From contig CANRGW010000003.1 in the NCBI GenBank assembly GCA_947630205.1, positions 1 through 25,520 on the forward strand: a stretch of 25,520 nt of DNA. Reading direction: 5' to 3'. Position 1 is the first letter of the stretch. The number at the start of each line of letters is the position of its first letter. Shown piece after piece: positions 1-7,276 of the stretch. Origin of the DNA: an uncultured Bacilli bacterium (lineage in GTDB: Bacteria; Bacillota_I; Bacilli_A; RF39; UBA660). The position numbers were made by a program, and so were the translations under genes. The notes under the pieces are model-generated. The model had not been told where the DNA came from. It saw only the letters and a list, made by a program, of their open reading frames with translations, and ran no database searches.

Positions 1-326
1 GTCTATTAGAAATTAAAGAACTAGTAGATGCAATGAAAGAGGAATTTGGAGTAGACCCAAGTAGTGTTGCAGTAGCAGCACCAGTTGCAGGAAATGAACC
101 TGCTGCATCAGAAGGACCAAGTACAGTAACTGTTAATCTAGTAAATGCAGGAGCAGCAAAAGTTAATGTTATTAAAATCATTAAAGAAATTACAGGTTTA
201 GGATTAAAAGAGTCTAAAGACATTGCTGATAATGGTGGTGCTGTAAAAGAAAATATTCCTGTTGATGAAGCAAATGAAATTAAGGCTAAATTAGAAGAAG
301 CAGGAGCCGAAGTAGAAGTTAAATAA
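1..326 (+). CDS. rplL: 50S ribosomal protein bL12 (L7/L12), 5' truncated
   Basis: This is the C-terminal part of ribosomal protein L7/L12, the flexible stalk protein that recruits translation GTPases to the large subunit. The reading frame is already open at base 3 (LLEIKELVDAMKEEFGV) and continues to TAA at 324-326, so the true start lies before the window. The end of the N-terminal dimerisation helix, an Ala/Pro-rich hinge and the globular C-terminal domain (AGAAKVNVIKIIKEITGLGLKE, written here as two motifs: AGAAKVNVIK and ITGLGLKE) are all present, ending in EEAGAEVEVK as in the family. The gene is followed by two hairpins and then cdaA rather than rpoB, so it ends its own transcription unit. 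Identity is close to certain. Confidence 0.97.
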   Translation, partial: LLEIKELVDAMKEEFGVDPSSVAVAAPVAGNEPAASEGPSTVTVNLVNAGAAKVNVIKIIKEITGLGLKESKDIADNGGAVKENIPVDEANEIKAKLEEAGAEVEVK

Positions 327-332
327 GGAAAT

Positions 333-358
333 GGAAGATTTTATATCTTCTTCTTTTC
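333..358 (+). terminator. First terminator after rplL
   Basis: GAAGAT (334-339) pairs with ATCTTC (345-350) around a 5-base loop, and a pyrimidine-rich tract (TTCTTTTCTATTTT) follows. The U-run is imperfect, so it may be leaky. A second hairpin lies 15 bases downstream. Confidence 0.5.
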
Positions 359-373
359 TATTTTCTAGGGAAT

Positions 374-402
374 AAATGGTATTTACTAATGCCATTTTTT
401 TT
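374..402 (+). terminator. Second terminator after rplL
   Basis: AAATGGTAT (374-382) pairs with ATGCCATTT (389-397) with one G-U pair and a 6-base loop, followed by a run of Ts. Its loop also holds the candidate -35 of the cdaA promoter. Confidence 0.8.
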
Positions 403-410
403 GTTATAAT
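382..410 (+). promoter_or_regulatory. Promoter for cdaA-cdaR (sigma-A type, extended -10)
   Basis: TTTACT (382-387), a 17-base spacer and TATAAT (405-410), with TG at 402-403 giving an extended -10. The predicted start near 417 is just ahead of the cdaA ribosome site at about 430-436. Confidence 0.65.
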
Positions 411-443
411 TATCTAGTATTATATGAATAAAAGGAGAAATAT

Positions 444-1268
444 ATGACGTTAGATAGTATATTAAGTATTGTAAAGAATATTGCTGATATTGCTATTGTT
501 TGGGTAATATTTTATTATATTTTAAAGAACTTTAAAAATAATGTTAAAATGTCCCTTTTAATAAAAGGTGTTTTAGTAATTGTAATTATAAAATTGTTAA
601 GTGATTGGATTGGTTTACCAACGGTTGGTTGGATATTAGAATATGTAATTGAATGGGGACCTCTTGCTTTGATTATTATTTTTCAACCAGAAATACGTGG
701 GGCTTTAGAGCAATTAGGTAGAAGTCAATTACTTGGTCGTCATAAGATTTTAACCGTAGATGAACGTGAGAAATTAGTTTATGAGATAATTCAAGCAGTT
801 GATTATTGTCGTAAGGCTCGAATTGGGGCTTTAATTGTAATAGAAAGAGATGTAAGTTTATCTGATTATATTGATAAGGCTAAAGGTTTATATGCTGACC
901 TTACTAGTGAACTTTTAATTTCTATTTTCTTTCCAAATAACCCTCTTCATGATGGGGCCGTTATAATTCAAGGTAATCGAATTAGTTGTGCTGGGGCTGT
1001 TTTCCCAACTAGTAATAATATAAAATTGAATAAAAGATTAGGAACAAGACATCGGGCTGCCCTTGGTATAGCCGAAGAAACAGATGCTTTAAGTATTGTT
1101 GTATCAGAAGAAACAGGGCGAATTTCTATAGCCGTTAAAGGTGAATTATTCTATAATTTATCTTTAGATGATGCTAGAATGATGTTAATTGATGAATTAA
1201 GACCAAAAGCCCAAGAAGAACCAGCAAATTTAGACAACGAGGAGGAAATTTATGAAGAAAATAATTAA
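444..1268 (+). CDS. cdaA: Diadenylate cyclase CdaA (c-di-AMP synthase)
   Basis: CdaA joins two ATP molecules into cyclic di-AMP, the messenger that controls potassium and osmolyte uptake and wall homeostasis. The 274-residue protein has the family plan: three membrane helices in the first ~80 residues, then the cytoplasmic DAC domain with the catalytic DGA motif at 170-172 (NPLHDGAVII) and the RHR motif at 202-204 (GTRHRAALG). The start follows AAAGGAG at a normal distance. The C-terminal tail is acidic. The last 17 bases overlap cdaR, whose ribosome site (GAGGAGG) lies inside this gene, so the two are translationally linked. This is the usual cdaA-cdaR pair, encoding the enzyme and its membrane regulator. 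Catalytic motifs are intact and I expect an active enzyme. Confidence 0.96.
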   Translation: MTLDSILSIVKNIADIAIVWVIFYYILKNFKNNVKMSLLIKGVLVIVIIKLLSDWIGLPTVGWILEYVIEWGPLALIIIFQPEIRGALEQLGRSQLLGRHKILTVDEREKLVYEIIQAVDYCRKARIGALIVIERDVSLSDYIDKAKGLYADLTSELLISIFFPNNPLHDGAVIIQGNRISCAGAVFPTSNNIKLNKRLGTRHRAALGIAEETDALSIVVSEETGRISIAVKGELFYNLSLDDARMMLIDELRPKAQEEPANLDNEEEIYEENN

Positions 1269-2610
1269 GAAATTTTGTCTTTTCCTAGGAAAGATATTTA
1301 AATTAATTGACAAAATAATAATTACTCCAGTTATGAAAGTCTTTATTAGAATTAGTAATTTTTTCAGTCAAAATAATAAAACTTTTGAACGTATTTTTGC
1401 TAATAAACAAGCACTTATTGTAATTTCTTTGATTTTAGCCTTTTTAGTATTTTGGATAGTTGATAATAATTCTAATGCTTTGGTTGATAGTTCGGCAGAA
1501 ATTTTATATAGTCAACCTTTAAATGCTATTTATAATGAAGAGGCTTATGTTATTGAGGGATTACCTGAAACGGTCGATGTAATTTTAATAGGAAGAAGAA
1601 GTGATATATATCTAGCTAAGCAATTATCAGGAAGTGATGAAATTTCTGTTGATTTACGCGAGTTATCTGTTGGAACGCATCGAGTTAATTTAAAATATCG
1701 GCAAGGTGTATCATCAGTTGAATATAAGTTAGACCCATCAACTGTAACGGTTATTGTTTATGATAAAGTAAGTGCAACGAGAGAAGTTACGGCTGAGGTG
1801 TTACATCGTAATAATTTAGATAGTAAGTTAGATATTAGTAATATTAAATTAAGTAAAACTGAAGTAACTATTAAAGGTTCTGCTAAAAAGTTAGAAGAAG
1901 TTGCTTATGTTAAAGCCCTAATTGATATTGATAACTTAGTTGATCCAACGGTTGGTGAAACGACAATTACTGGAAATAAATTATTGGCTTATAATAATAA
2001 TGGTGAGATTGTTGATGTAGAGATATTACCTGAAACGGTTGATGCAACTTTAACTTTAACATCAACTAGTAAAGTTGTTCCAATTAGAGTTGTTCCAGTT
2101 GGAGATATTGCTTTAGGATATGCTATTGAGTCAACAACTACAAGTATAAGTAATATAACCATTTATGGTGATGAAGATAGTTTACGAAATATTGAATATG
2201 TACCAGTTAAGATAGATATTAGTAATTTATCGGCTTATAAAGAATTTAATGTTAATTTAGAAAAACCAAGTGGTGTTCGTGATATGAGTGAAAAAACGGT
2301 TACCGTTAAAGTTAATATTGGGGCTGAGGCTCAAAAAGAAGTAACCGGTGTTCATATTCAAACAATTAATTTAGCAAATGGTTTAAAGGCATCGGCTGGA
2401 AGTGCTGCTGATAGTGAAATAACAGTATTAGTTAAAGGAAGCAAAAAATTACTTGATGATTTAGATACAACTAAGATTACAGCAACTGTTGATTTATCAG
2501 AATATACAACTCCTGGTGAATACGAAGTAGAAGTTAAAGTATCTGGTGAAGATTTAAGATTAAGTTATGCTTCTAAAACTAAGAAAATAAAAATCAAAAT
2601 ATCTGAATAA
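1252..2610 (+). CDS. cdaR: CdaR, YbbR-domain regulator of CdaA
   Basis: CdaR is the extracytoplasmic partner that modulates CdaA. The 452-residue protein has an N-terminal cytoplasmic segment, one membrane helix at about 53-71 (LIVISLILAFLVFWIV) and a long outer part made of YbbR repeats. Four repeat cores are recognisable: VDVILIGRRSDI, VTIKGSAKKLEEV, ITIYGDEDSLRNI and ITVLVKGSKKLLDDL. It starts inside cdaA behind GAGGAGG. In B. subtilis and many relatives glmM follows, but here a terminator follows and the next gene is on the other strand. CdaR normally bridges CdaA and GlmM, so the partner must be encoded elsewhere if that regulation is kept. The family assignment is firm; the regulatory effect comes from knowledge of the family. 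Confidence 0.93.
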   Translation: MKKIIKKFCLFLGKIFKLIDKIIITPVMKVFIRISNFFSQNNKTFERIFANKQALIVISLILAFLVFWIVDNNSNALVDSSAEILYSQPLNAIYNEEAYVIEGLPETVDVILIGRRSDIYLAKQLSGSDEISVDLRELSVGTHRVNLKYRQGVSSVEYKLDPSTVTVIVYDKVSATREVTAEVLHRNNLDSKLDISNIKLSKTEVTIKGSAKKLEEVAYVKALIDIDNLVDPTVGETTITGNKLLAYNNNGEIVDVEILPETVDATLTLTSTSKVVPIRVVPVGDIALGYAIESTTTSISNITIYGDEDSLRNIEYVPVKIDISNLSAYKEFNVNLEKPSGVRDMSEKTVTVKVNIGAEAQKEVTGVHIQTINLANGLKASAGSAADSEITVLVKGSKKLLDDLDTTKITATVDLSEYTTPGEYEVEVKVSGEDLRLSYASKTKKIKIKISE

Positions 2611-2653
2611 AATAAAACTTAATTTTGTTTAAATGGTTCTTAAACATTAAGGG

Positions 2654-2684
2654 GTGATGAAGTAAAATTCGTCACTTCTTTTTT
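2654..2684 (+). terminator. Terminator of cdaA-cdaR
   Basis: GTGATGAA (2654-2661) pairs with TTCGTCAC (2668-2675) with one G-U pair, followed by TTCTTTTTT. Confidence 0.8.
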
Positions 2685-2744
2685 AGACAAAAAAATAGAC
2701 ATAAACAACATGCCCTATTAATTATATTTGGAAAAATTTATAAT

Positions 2745-2776
2745 TAAAATGAATAACAATAAACGCTCGTTATTCA
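2745..2776 (-). terminator. Probable terminator of the XRE gene
   Basis: On the minus strand TGAATAAC (complement of 2769-2776) pairs with GTTATTCA (complement of 2750-2757), and ATTTT follows. The stem overlaps the stop codon of the XRE gene. The U-run is short. Confidence 0.5.
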
Positions 2777-3027
2777 CTAGTATCAACCATATCTACTCTT
2801 GCCGGTAATTTTACAAAATCTCTTTTGACATAAAATTCAAAAGGTTCAACACCAAGTGCTTTAGAAAGTAATTCTAACTTATCAAAAGATGGAGTATGTT
2901 GTCCTAATTCAAGTTGACTTATGTAAGTTACACTTGTTTCAGTTAATTCAGCAACTTTTTCTTGTGTATATTTTTTACGATATCGAAAATATTTTACATT
3001 GTTACCAAATATTTCATTTAATTTCAA
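2770..3027 (-). CDS. XRE-family helix-turn-helix regulator
   Basis: This is a small DNA-binding regulator. From the TTG at 3025-3027 it is 85 residues: an HTH_3 fold at about 10-65 with the signature TQEKVAELTETSVTYISQLE and HTPSFDKLELLSKALGV, then a short tail (FYVKRDFVKLPARVDM). That start has GGTGA five bases upstream; an in-frame TTG at 3037-3039 would add four residues but has no ribosome site. A strong sigma-A promoter precedes it. It is a single-domain repressor-type protein with no sensor domain and stands alone between cdaR and a LemA-like gene. Targets cannot be read from the sequence. Single-domain XRE proteins of this kind often belong to mobile elements, but no phage gene adjoins it here. 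Confidence 0.85.
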   Translation of the reverse strand: MKLNEIFGNNVKYFRYRKKYTQEKVAELTETSVTYISQLELGQHTPSFDKLELLSKALGVEPFEFYVKRDFVKLPARVDMVDTSE

Positions 3028-3051
3028 TCGTATCACCAACTTTATAAATAT

Positions 3052-3080
3052 ATTATACGTTTTTAAACAAAATACTTCAA
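3052..3080 (-). promoter_or_regulatory. Promoter for the XRE gene (sigma-A type)
   Basis: On the minus strand: TTGAAG (complement of 3075-3080), 17-base spacer, TATAAT (complement of 3052-3057). The predicted start is only a few bases before GGTGA. Confidence 0.75.
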
Positions 3081-3185
3081 TAAATATCGGTGCAAAAAAT
3101 AAAATGTGAATATTATTATTTTTATGAAAAGAGGTTTAAATAAAATGTAATTATTAGTGCAAAATAATTTATGAAAGATAATGAA

Positions 3186-3233
3186 AATAATAAAAAGAAA
3201 TGTCTAGTTTAAATTAATTAATCTAGATATTTC
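3186..3233 (-). terminator. Terminator of the lemA-like gene
   Basis: On the minus strand GAAATATCTAG (complement of 3223-3233) pairs with CTAGACATTTC (complement of 3197-3207) with one mismatch, followed by TTTTTATTATT. It overlaps the gene's stop codon. Confidence 0.7.
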
Positions 3234-3752
3234 TTCTTTTTCATTTTTAATATCATTATATTCATCAAAGATAAAGAACTTCGTTGCAAAACTTGTTGGG
3301 GATTTTTCTTTTAGTTTATTGTAAATAGAAATTTTGTTATTATAATAATCAATAGTTGCTTCAAGACCAACTTGGACTTTATAAAGTTTTCTTTTTAAAT
3401 CTAAAAAATCTTTATTTTTTAATAATTCATCATAATTATCAACATATTCATTTATTTCATAAGTTGTTTTATCTAATATATCAATTAGTTCTGTTTGTAA
3501 ACATTCTTTAGGATTAAAACTTAAAAAATTTTCAAAAGCATCTTCTTTAATACTTAAATTATCTTTAATAAAATTGATTATTTCTTTATAGAGTTTATAT
3601 TTTTGTTTTAAATAATTATTTATTTCATCTTTAGAAATATCAAGTGGTATTAGTAATTCATTTATTTTCTTTTTCCCGATTGTTAGAAAAATTATTATAA
3701 ATAAGATAAGTAATATAATAATTGATACAATAAGTATTATGACATTATTCAT
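3204..3752 (-). CDS. LemA-like membrane-anchored coiled-coil protein
   Basis: The 182-residue product has one N-terminal membrane helix (about 3-27, VIILIVSIIILLILFIIIFL) and a helical body. The end of the body resembles LemA: a Tyr/Asn-rich helix (VGLEATIDYYNNKISIYNK) followed by a Pro-Ser stretch and FATKFFIFDEYNDI, corresponding to the family's YNxxVxxYN helix and its F-x-F-x-P end. It is a divergent member; a closing Pro motif is missing. LemA proteins are bacterial membrane proteins with the helical part outside, and their function is poorly known. The start ATG lies behind GGTGATA. It is downstream of gerQ on the same strand but has its own promoter in the 45-base gap. Assignment rests on the motif, so moderate confidence. 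Confidence 0.65.
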   Translation of the reverse strand: MNNVIILIVSIIILLILFIIIFLTIGKKKINELLIPLDISKDEINNYLKQKYKLYKEIINFIKDNLSIKEDAFENFLSFNPKECLQTELIDILDKTTYEINEYVDNYDELLKNKDFLDLKRKLYKVQVGLEATIDYYNNKISIYNKLKEKSPTSFATKFFIFDEYNDIKNEKEEISRLINLN

Positions 3753-3767
3753 ATTATCACCAAGATT

Positions 3768-3796
3768 ATTATACTAAATTTTTTTTAAAATTACAA
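3768..3796 (-). promoter_or_regulatory. Promoter for the lemA-like gene (sigma-A type)
   Basis: On the minus strand: TTGTAA (complement of 3791-3796), 17-base spacer, TATAAT (complement of 3768-3773). It separates this gene's expression from gerQ. The predicted start falls almost on the ribosome site. Confidence 0.7.
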
Positions 3797-3797
3797 T

Positions 3798-4145
3798 CTA
3801 AAGATTAAGGTCTTCATTAAACTCTATAAAATTCGTATAAAGTGCCCAGACCATATACCATTTATTATTCATTTTATCATTGATTAAGAAAAAGTCTCGT
3901 CCCCAAGCCTCAAGTGTTCCTTCAAATATTTTATCTTTCCATTCTATAGAGTCTGAAAAAGATGTATAAACTTTTATATGTTTACCAATATTTTTATTTA
4001 ATAACTCTTCAGCATAAGTATTATCTATTACTTGACTTCCAACACCAGGTGCACTTGAACTTTGAGTTGGATAATAAGTAGGACTATTTGGTAAAAATTC
4101 TTCTTGTTGTCTTTTGAAATATGGATTATATGTATAATTATTCAT
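3798..4145 (-). CDS. gerQ: Spore coat protein GerQ
   Basis: GerQ is an inner spore-coat protein made in the mother cell. In B. subtilis it is cross-linked by transglutaminase and is needed for the cortex-lytic enzyme CwlJ to localise for germination. The 115-residue product has the family layout: a low-complexity Tyr/Pro/Gln/Ser-rich N-terminal half (about 1-40), then the conserved globular part with ELLNKNIGKHIKVYTSF, EWKDKIFEGTLEAWGRDFF, a Trp-Tyr core and the family's FxEDL-type end. This corresponds to the Bacillus pattern ILRLNKGK..TVYMTFE, EW..KVFKG.IE.AGRDH and FDEEI. The start is preceded by GGAGG. A mother-cell-type promoter is visible upstream. With spoIIR and spoIIQ in the same window this supports a spore-forming host. 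The family call is from memory of the motif but fits along the full length. Confidence 0.85.
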   Translation of the reverse strand: MNNYTYNPYFKRQQEEFLPNSPTYYPTQSSSAPGVGSQVIDNTYAEELLNKNIGKHIKVYTSFSDSIEWKDKIFEGTLEAWGRDFFLINDKMNNKWYMVWALYTNFIEFNEDLNL

Positions 4146-4161
4146 TAAAAACCTCCAGTAA

Positions 4162-4191
4162 ACTATATGAAAATAACTTTTAAAAATACAT
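4162..4191 (-). promoter_or_regulatory. Candidate sigma-E/sigma-K-type promoter for gerQ
   Basis: On the minus strand: ATGTATT (complement of 4185-4191), 15-base spacer, CATATAGT (complement of 4162-4169). This resembles the sigma-E pattern (ATATT-like -35, CATACANT -10); the -10 also fits the sigma-K CATAnnnTA pattern closely. No sigma-A -10 is equally well placed on this strand. Confidence 0.5.
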
Positions 4192-4206
4192 ATAATTTGT
4201 TATAAT
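4178..4206 (+). promoter_or_regulatory. Promoter for pduL (extended -10)
   Basis: TATAAT at 4201-4206 with TG at 4198-4199. The -35 position (TTTTAA, 4178-4183) is weak. It diverges from, and overlaps, the gerQ promoter. Confidence 0.6.
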
Positions 4207-4242
4207 ATAAATATGTTAAAGGTATATTTAAAGGAGAAGAAA

Positions 4243-4803
4243 ATGAAAGTAACTGTAGGAATAAGTAATAGACATGTTCATTTAAATCAAGAAGATTATG
4301 ATATTTTATTTAAAGATACAAAAATGGAAGTGGTTAAAAATTTAAATCAACCAACACAATTTGCTAGTAATTTATTTGTTACTATTAAAACTCCTAAAAG
4401 TTCTATTGAAAATGTAAGAGTTTTAGGACCAATTAGAAAATATACACAAGTTGAAGTTAGTAAAACAGACTCTTATAAGTTAGGAATTAATCCTCCTGTT
4501 CGTGACTCTGGAGATGTTTTAAATTCAGAACTTTTAACAATTGTAGGACCTTATGGAGAAGTTACTAAAGAATGTGGTATTATTGCAACGAGACATATTC
4601 ACGTGGATAAGAAAATTCGGGAATTAAAGAACTTAGAGGGAATTAAAGAAGTAAGTGTTAAAATTCCGGGTGAAAAAGGTGGAATTATTGAACATGTTCA
4701 TTTAAAAGATAGTGAAGAAGCCTATTATGAATTGCATTTAGATACAGATGATGCCAATGCCTTTTTATTAAAAAATAATGACGAAGTAGAAATTATTCTT
4801 TAA
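4243..4803 (+). CDS. pduL: PduL-type phosphate acyltransferase
   Basis: PduL converts an acyl-CoA and phosphate to acyl-phosphate and CoA. Outside propanediol microcompartments it commonly replaces Pta in making acetyl-phosphate for ATP through acetate kinase. The 186-residue protein has the family's zinc-binding His clusters: GISNRHVHL at 6-14, ATRHIHV in the second half and EHVHL near the C-terminus. It also has the QPTQFAS and RVLGPIRKYTQVEVSKTD motifs. The start at 4243 has AAGGAGA at 4231-4237; an in-frame ATG at 4213 would add 10 residues without a ribosome site. It has no microcompartment shell genes around it and no N-terminal encapsulation peptide, so a housekeeping role is likely. 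It ends 11 bases inside the convergent PBP gene. Confidence 0.92.
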   Translation: MKVTVGISNRHVHLNQEDYDILFKDTKMEVVKNLNQPTQFASNLFVTIKTPKSSIENVRVLGPIRKYTQVEVSKTDSYKLGINPPVRDSGDVLNSELLTIVGPYGEVTKECGIIATRHIHVDKKIRELKNLEGIKEVSVKIPGEKGGIIEHVHLKDSEEAYYELHLDTDDANAFLLKNNDEVEIIL

Positions 4804-4819
4804 CTTCATCATTTTTTTT
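4769..4819. terminator. Bidirectional terminator between pduL and the PBP gene
   Basis: GACGAAGT (4780-4787) faces ACTTCATC (4803-4810). T-tracts flank it on both strands (4812-4819 on plus; the A-rich 4769-4779 gives Us on minus). It is fully paired with one G-U on the minus strand and has a single C-A mismatch on the plus strand. The stem covers the stop codons of both genes. Confidence 0.65.
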
Positions 4820-6805
4820 GTCCTCTTCCCCTACTCCTGTTTCTAAGTTTTCTTCTGTGTTTTCATAAGTATCAAATACTTCTTGGATATTTCCGGGTTC
4901 CGAACCTTTTATATAATAAAGAATTTTTTTATTTTTTGAGTCATTAGTTGCTAGATTTCCTGTTATAGGATCAACAATTACGCCTACTACATTACTAGGT
5001 ATTTCATACCACGAGACTTCTTTATCTTTTAAATAACTTTCAACAGCATTTGCCCAGATTTTTTTGGAATATTTATAGTCACTAGCTGTCATACTTTTAT
5101 TATCATCATACCCTATCCAAATTGATGTTACAATGTCTTTATTAAAACCAATTATCCAGTTATCAGTATCAGTAGAACCTGATTTCATACCGTAGTCATG
5201 AGTTAAAAGAGATGCTATAGAAATATTAGTTGGATAGGTGTAATCAACCATGTTATAGTCATAAGTACCTTTTAGTAAATCATTTAAAATGAAAGTTAAA
5301 CTTTTATTTAAAACAACTTCACCTGTATCAGCATGTTCATAGATAACGTTTCCACTTAAATCCGTTATTTTTTTGATGAAAAAAGGTTCATGTTTTACAC
5401 CTTCACTGGCTAAAGTCGCATAAGCATTTGTAATTTCTAAATGATTAAGTTCTACGGTTCCAAGAGGAAGAGATGCAATGGCTTCAAGTTTTGTTTTTAT
5501 GCCAACCCGTTTGGCTGTATCAACTAAATTTTCACTTCCTAAGAATAAATGTGTTTTGACAGCATAAATATTGTCGGAAAAAGAGAGAGCTGCAGCCATA
5601 CTTATTGCTTTGTTAGCATATAAATTATTATAATTTTGAGGTGTATAAACATTATTAGTTCCAAGTGTAAAAGTTGTTTCTTGAGATAAAAAGGAAGTAG
5701 AAGCCGTAAAACCATTTTCTAAAGCATTATAATATAGAAAAGGTTTCATAATTGAGCCAACTTGCCTTTTGGAATTTATTGCTCTATTAAATTGCGATTT
5801 GTTATAATCTCTTCCTCCTACTAAAGCAATAACTCCTCCCGTTTCAGGATTAAGCATAATTCCACTTGCTTCTATTTCATCATTATCAGTTATATTATTT
5901 TTAATACTTTCTTCTAAACTAGTTTGAGCCTTTAAATCTAAATTAGTATAAATTTTAATGCCACCTGTTTTTAAATTAGTTTCAACAAGACTACCTAAAC
6001 TTTTTAATTCATCCATAACAGCATCTTGATAATACATAATAGTATTGAGATTTAATTTATCTTTCTTACCATAATAAGTAAGTTCTTGATTTAAGGCCTC
6101 ATTATATTCTTGTTCATTGATAACTTTATTTTTTAGTAAAGTATTTAATATATATTTTTGTCTTGCTTTAGCAATTTCTGGATTAACAAGAGGAGAATAA
6201 TTAGAGGGTGATTTAGGTATTCCAACTAACATACTTGCTTCTGCTAAAGTTAAATCTTTGGCTTTTTTATTAAAATAAAATTCACTTGCATTTTCAATTC
6301 CATATACACCATGACCATAGTTAATACAATTTAAGTATCCTTCTAAAATATCATCCTTTTCATAATGCGTTTCAATTTGAATTGTATACCAGACTTCATT
6401 TAATTTTCTTTCCCAAGTTTTATCAAAATCTAAATATAAATTCTTAGCAAACTGTTGAGTTATAGTTGATGCTCCTTGTTTATATTCTTTATTCATAATA
6501 TTAACATACATGGCCTTCATAATTCTTAAAACATCAAATCCATGATGGGAATAAAAATCTTTATCTTCTATATTAATAGTTGCAAGTGTTACATAAGGAC
6601 TAATATCTTCTAAATTAGCCCATTCACTTGTACCATTACCTTGAAAAAATATTTCATTATTAGTATCATATAAATAATAACTACCGGTTTTATTAATATC
6701 AATTTTGGGTAACATTTTAGCATAAATATAAACACCGGCTATTAGAAAAATACCTATAAAAAAAAGAAAAATCATTAATTTAGTAATTTTTTTCAAAAAC
6801 TTCAT
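4793..6805 (-). CDS. Class A penicillin-binding protein (PBP1a type)
   Basis: A bifunctional peptidoglycan synthase: it polymerises glycan from lipid II and cross-links the peptides outside the membrane. From the ATG at 6803-6805 (behind AGGTGATAG) it is 670 residues. Residues ~8-29 form the membrane anchor. The GT51 glycosyltransferase domain spans ~55-230 with catalytic Glu80 (NIEDKDFYSHHG), GASTITQQFAKN at 111-122 and the second Glu region around 145-155. The transpeptidase domain has SxxK at 351-354 (GSIMKPF), SDN at 410-412 and KSGST at 541-545. The tail is acidic and Lys/Glu-rich. A longer in-frame start at 6862 adds 19 residues without a ribosome site. All catalytic motifs are present. 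It is a single gene on its strand, convergent with pduL. Confidence 0.94.
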   Translation of the reverse strand: MKFLKKITKLMIFLFFIGIFLIAGVYIYAKMLPKIDINKTGSYYLYDTNNEIFFQGNGTSEWANLEDISPYVTLATINIEDKDFYSHHGFDVLRIMKAMYVNIMNKEYKQGASTITQQFAKNLYLDFDKTWERKLNEVWYTIQIETHYEKDDILEGYLNCINYGHGVYGIENASEFYFNKKAKDLTLAEASMLVGIPKSPSNYSPLVNPEIAKARQKYILNTLLKNKVINEQEYNEALNQELTYYGKKDKLNLNTIMYYQDAVMDELKSLGSLVETNLKTGGIKIYTNLDLKAQTSLEESIKNNITDNDEIEASGIMLNPETGGVIALVGGRDYNKSQFNRAINSKRQVGSIMKPFLYYNALENGFTASTSFLSQETTFTLGTNNVYTPQNYNNLYANKAISMAAALSFSDNIYAVKTHLFLGSENLVDTAKRVGIKTKLEAIASLPLGTVELNHLEITNAYATLASEGVKHEPFFIKKITDLSGNVIYEHADTGEVVLNKSLTFILNDLLKGTYDYNMVDYTYPTNISIASLLTHDYGMKSGSTDTDNWIIGFNKDIVTSIWIGYDDNKSMTASDYKYSKKIWANAVESYLKDKEVSWYEIPSNVVGVIVDPITGNLATNDSKNKKILYYIKGSEPGNIQEVFDTYENTEENLETGVGEEDKKNDEVKE

Positions 6806-6849
6806 TCTATCACCTATTTTTATTATCTTCAAAAAAATGAAAAAATATG

Positions 6850-6878
6850 TGTTCAAATTCATTCATTTGTGATATAAT
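6850..6878 (+). promoter_or_regulatory. Promoter for the DUF1934-like gene and rpoE operon
   Basis: TATAAT at 6873-6878 with TG at 6870-6871 (extended -10); the -35 is weak. The leader then contains ATGT...ACAT, a small inverted repeat before GGTGA (6906-6910). Confidence 0.55.
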
Positions 6879-6913
6879 GCATGCTGATATGTGTTAAAAA
6901 CATGTGGTGAAAA

Positions 6914-7249
6914 ATGGGAAAAGTTAATTTGTTAGTTAAATATTGTTTAATAAATCAAAAAAATGAATACAATATAAAAGGAATTTTGATTAATAAAGAA
7001 ATAAAGTTTTTTGATAATGATTGTTTAATGATTTTAAATAAAGAAAAAAATACTTTAAAAAGAATTATTAAAGAAGAAGAGATATTATTTGATTTTTATA
7101 ATAAAAAGTGTTATGTCTTTTCTAAAGAAAGTAATATTAAAATTGATTTTCCTATTAAAGTTATAGAATTTAAAAATACTGATAAAGATTTTTATGTTAA
7201 ATATAAAATAGATGAAAATTTATTTGAATTAATGATTGAAATTATATAG
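6914..7249 (+). CDS. Small beta-rich protein, possibly DUF1934 (YwiB-like)
   Basis: A 111-residue protein rich in Lys, Ile, Phe and Asn with alternating hydrophobic strands throughout (VKYCLINQKNEYNIKGILI, IKFFDNDCLMILN, FYVKYKIDENLFELMIEII) and no membrane helix or signal peptide. This looks like a small beta-barrel. In B. subtilis the gene near argS and rpoE is ywiB, a DUF1934 protein of the calycin type; size, fold impression and position just before rpoE make that a reasonable guess. Family-specific residues such as the Tyr-Glu pair after the third strand are not clear. It is preceded by GGTGA and lies 27 bases before rpoE, so it is probably co-transcribed with it. Function unknown. Confidence 0.5.
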   Translation: MGKVNLLVKYCLINQKNEYNIKGILINKEIKFFDNDCLMILNKEKNTLKRIIKEEEILFDFYNKKCYVFSKESNIKIDFPIKVIEFKNTDKDFYVKYKIDENLFELMIEII

Positions 7250-7276
7250 ATTAAATTTTGATGGAGGAATTAAATT

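Noticed and set aside
3040..3203. Gap between the XRE and lemA-like genes
   Set aside because: Contains the XRE promoter and the lemA terminator; repeated TGCAAAA words and an 8-codon frame in between are too short to support anything.
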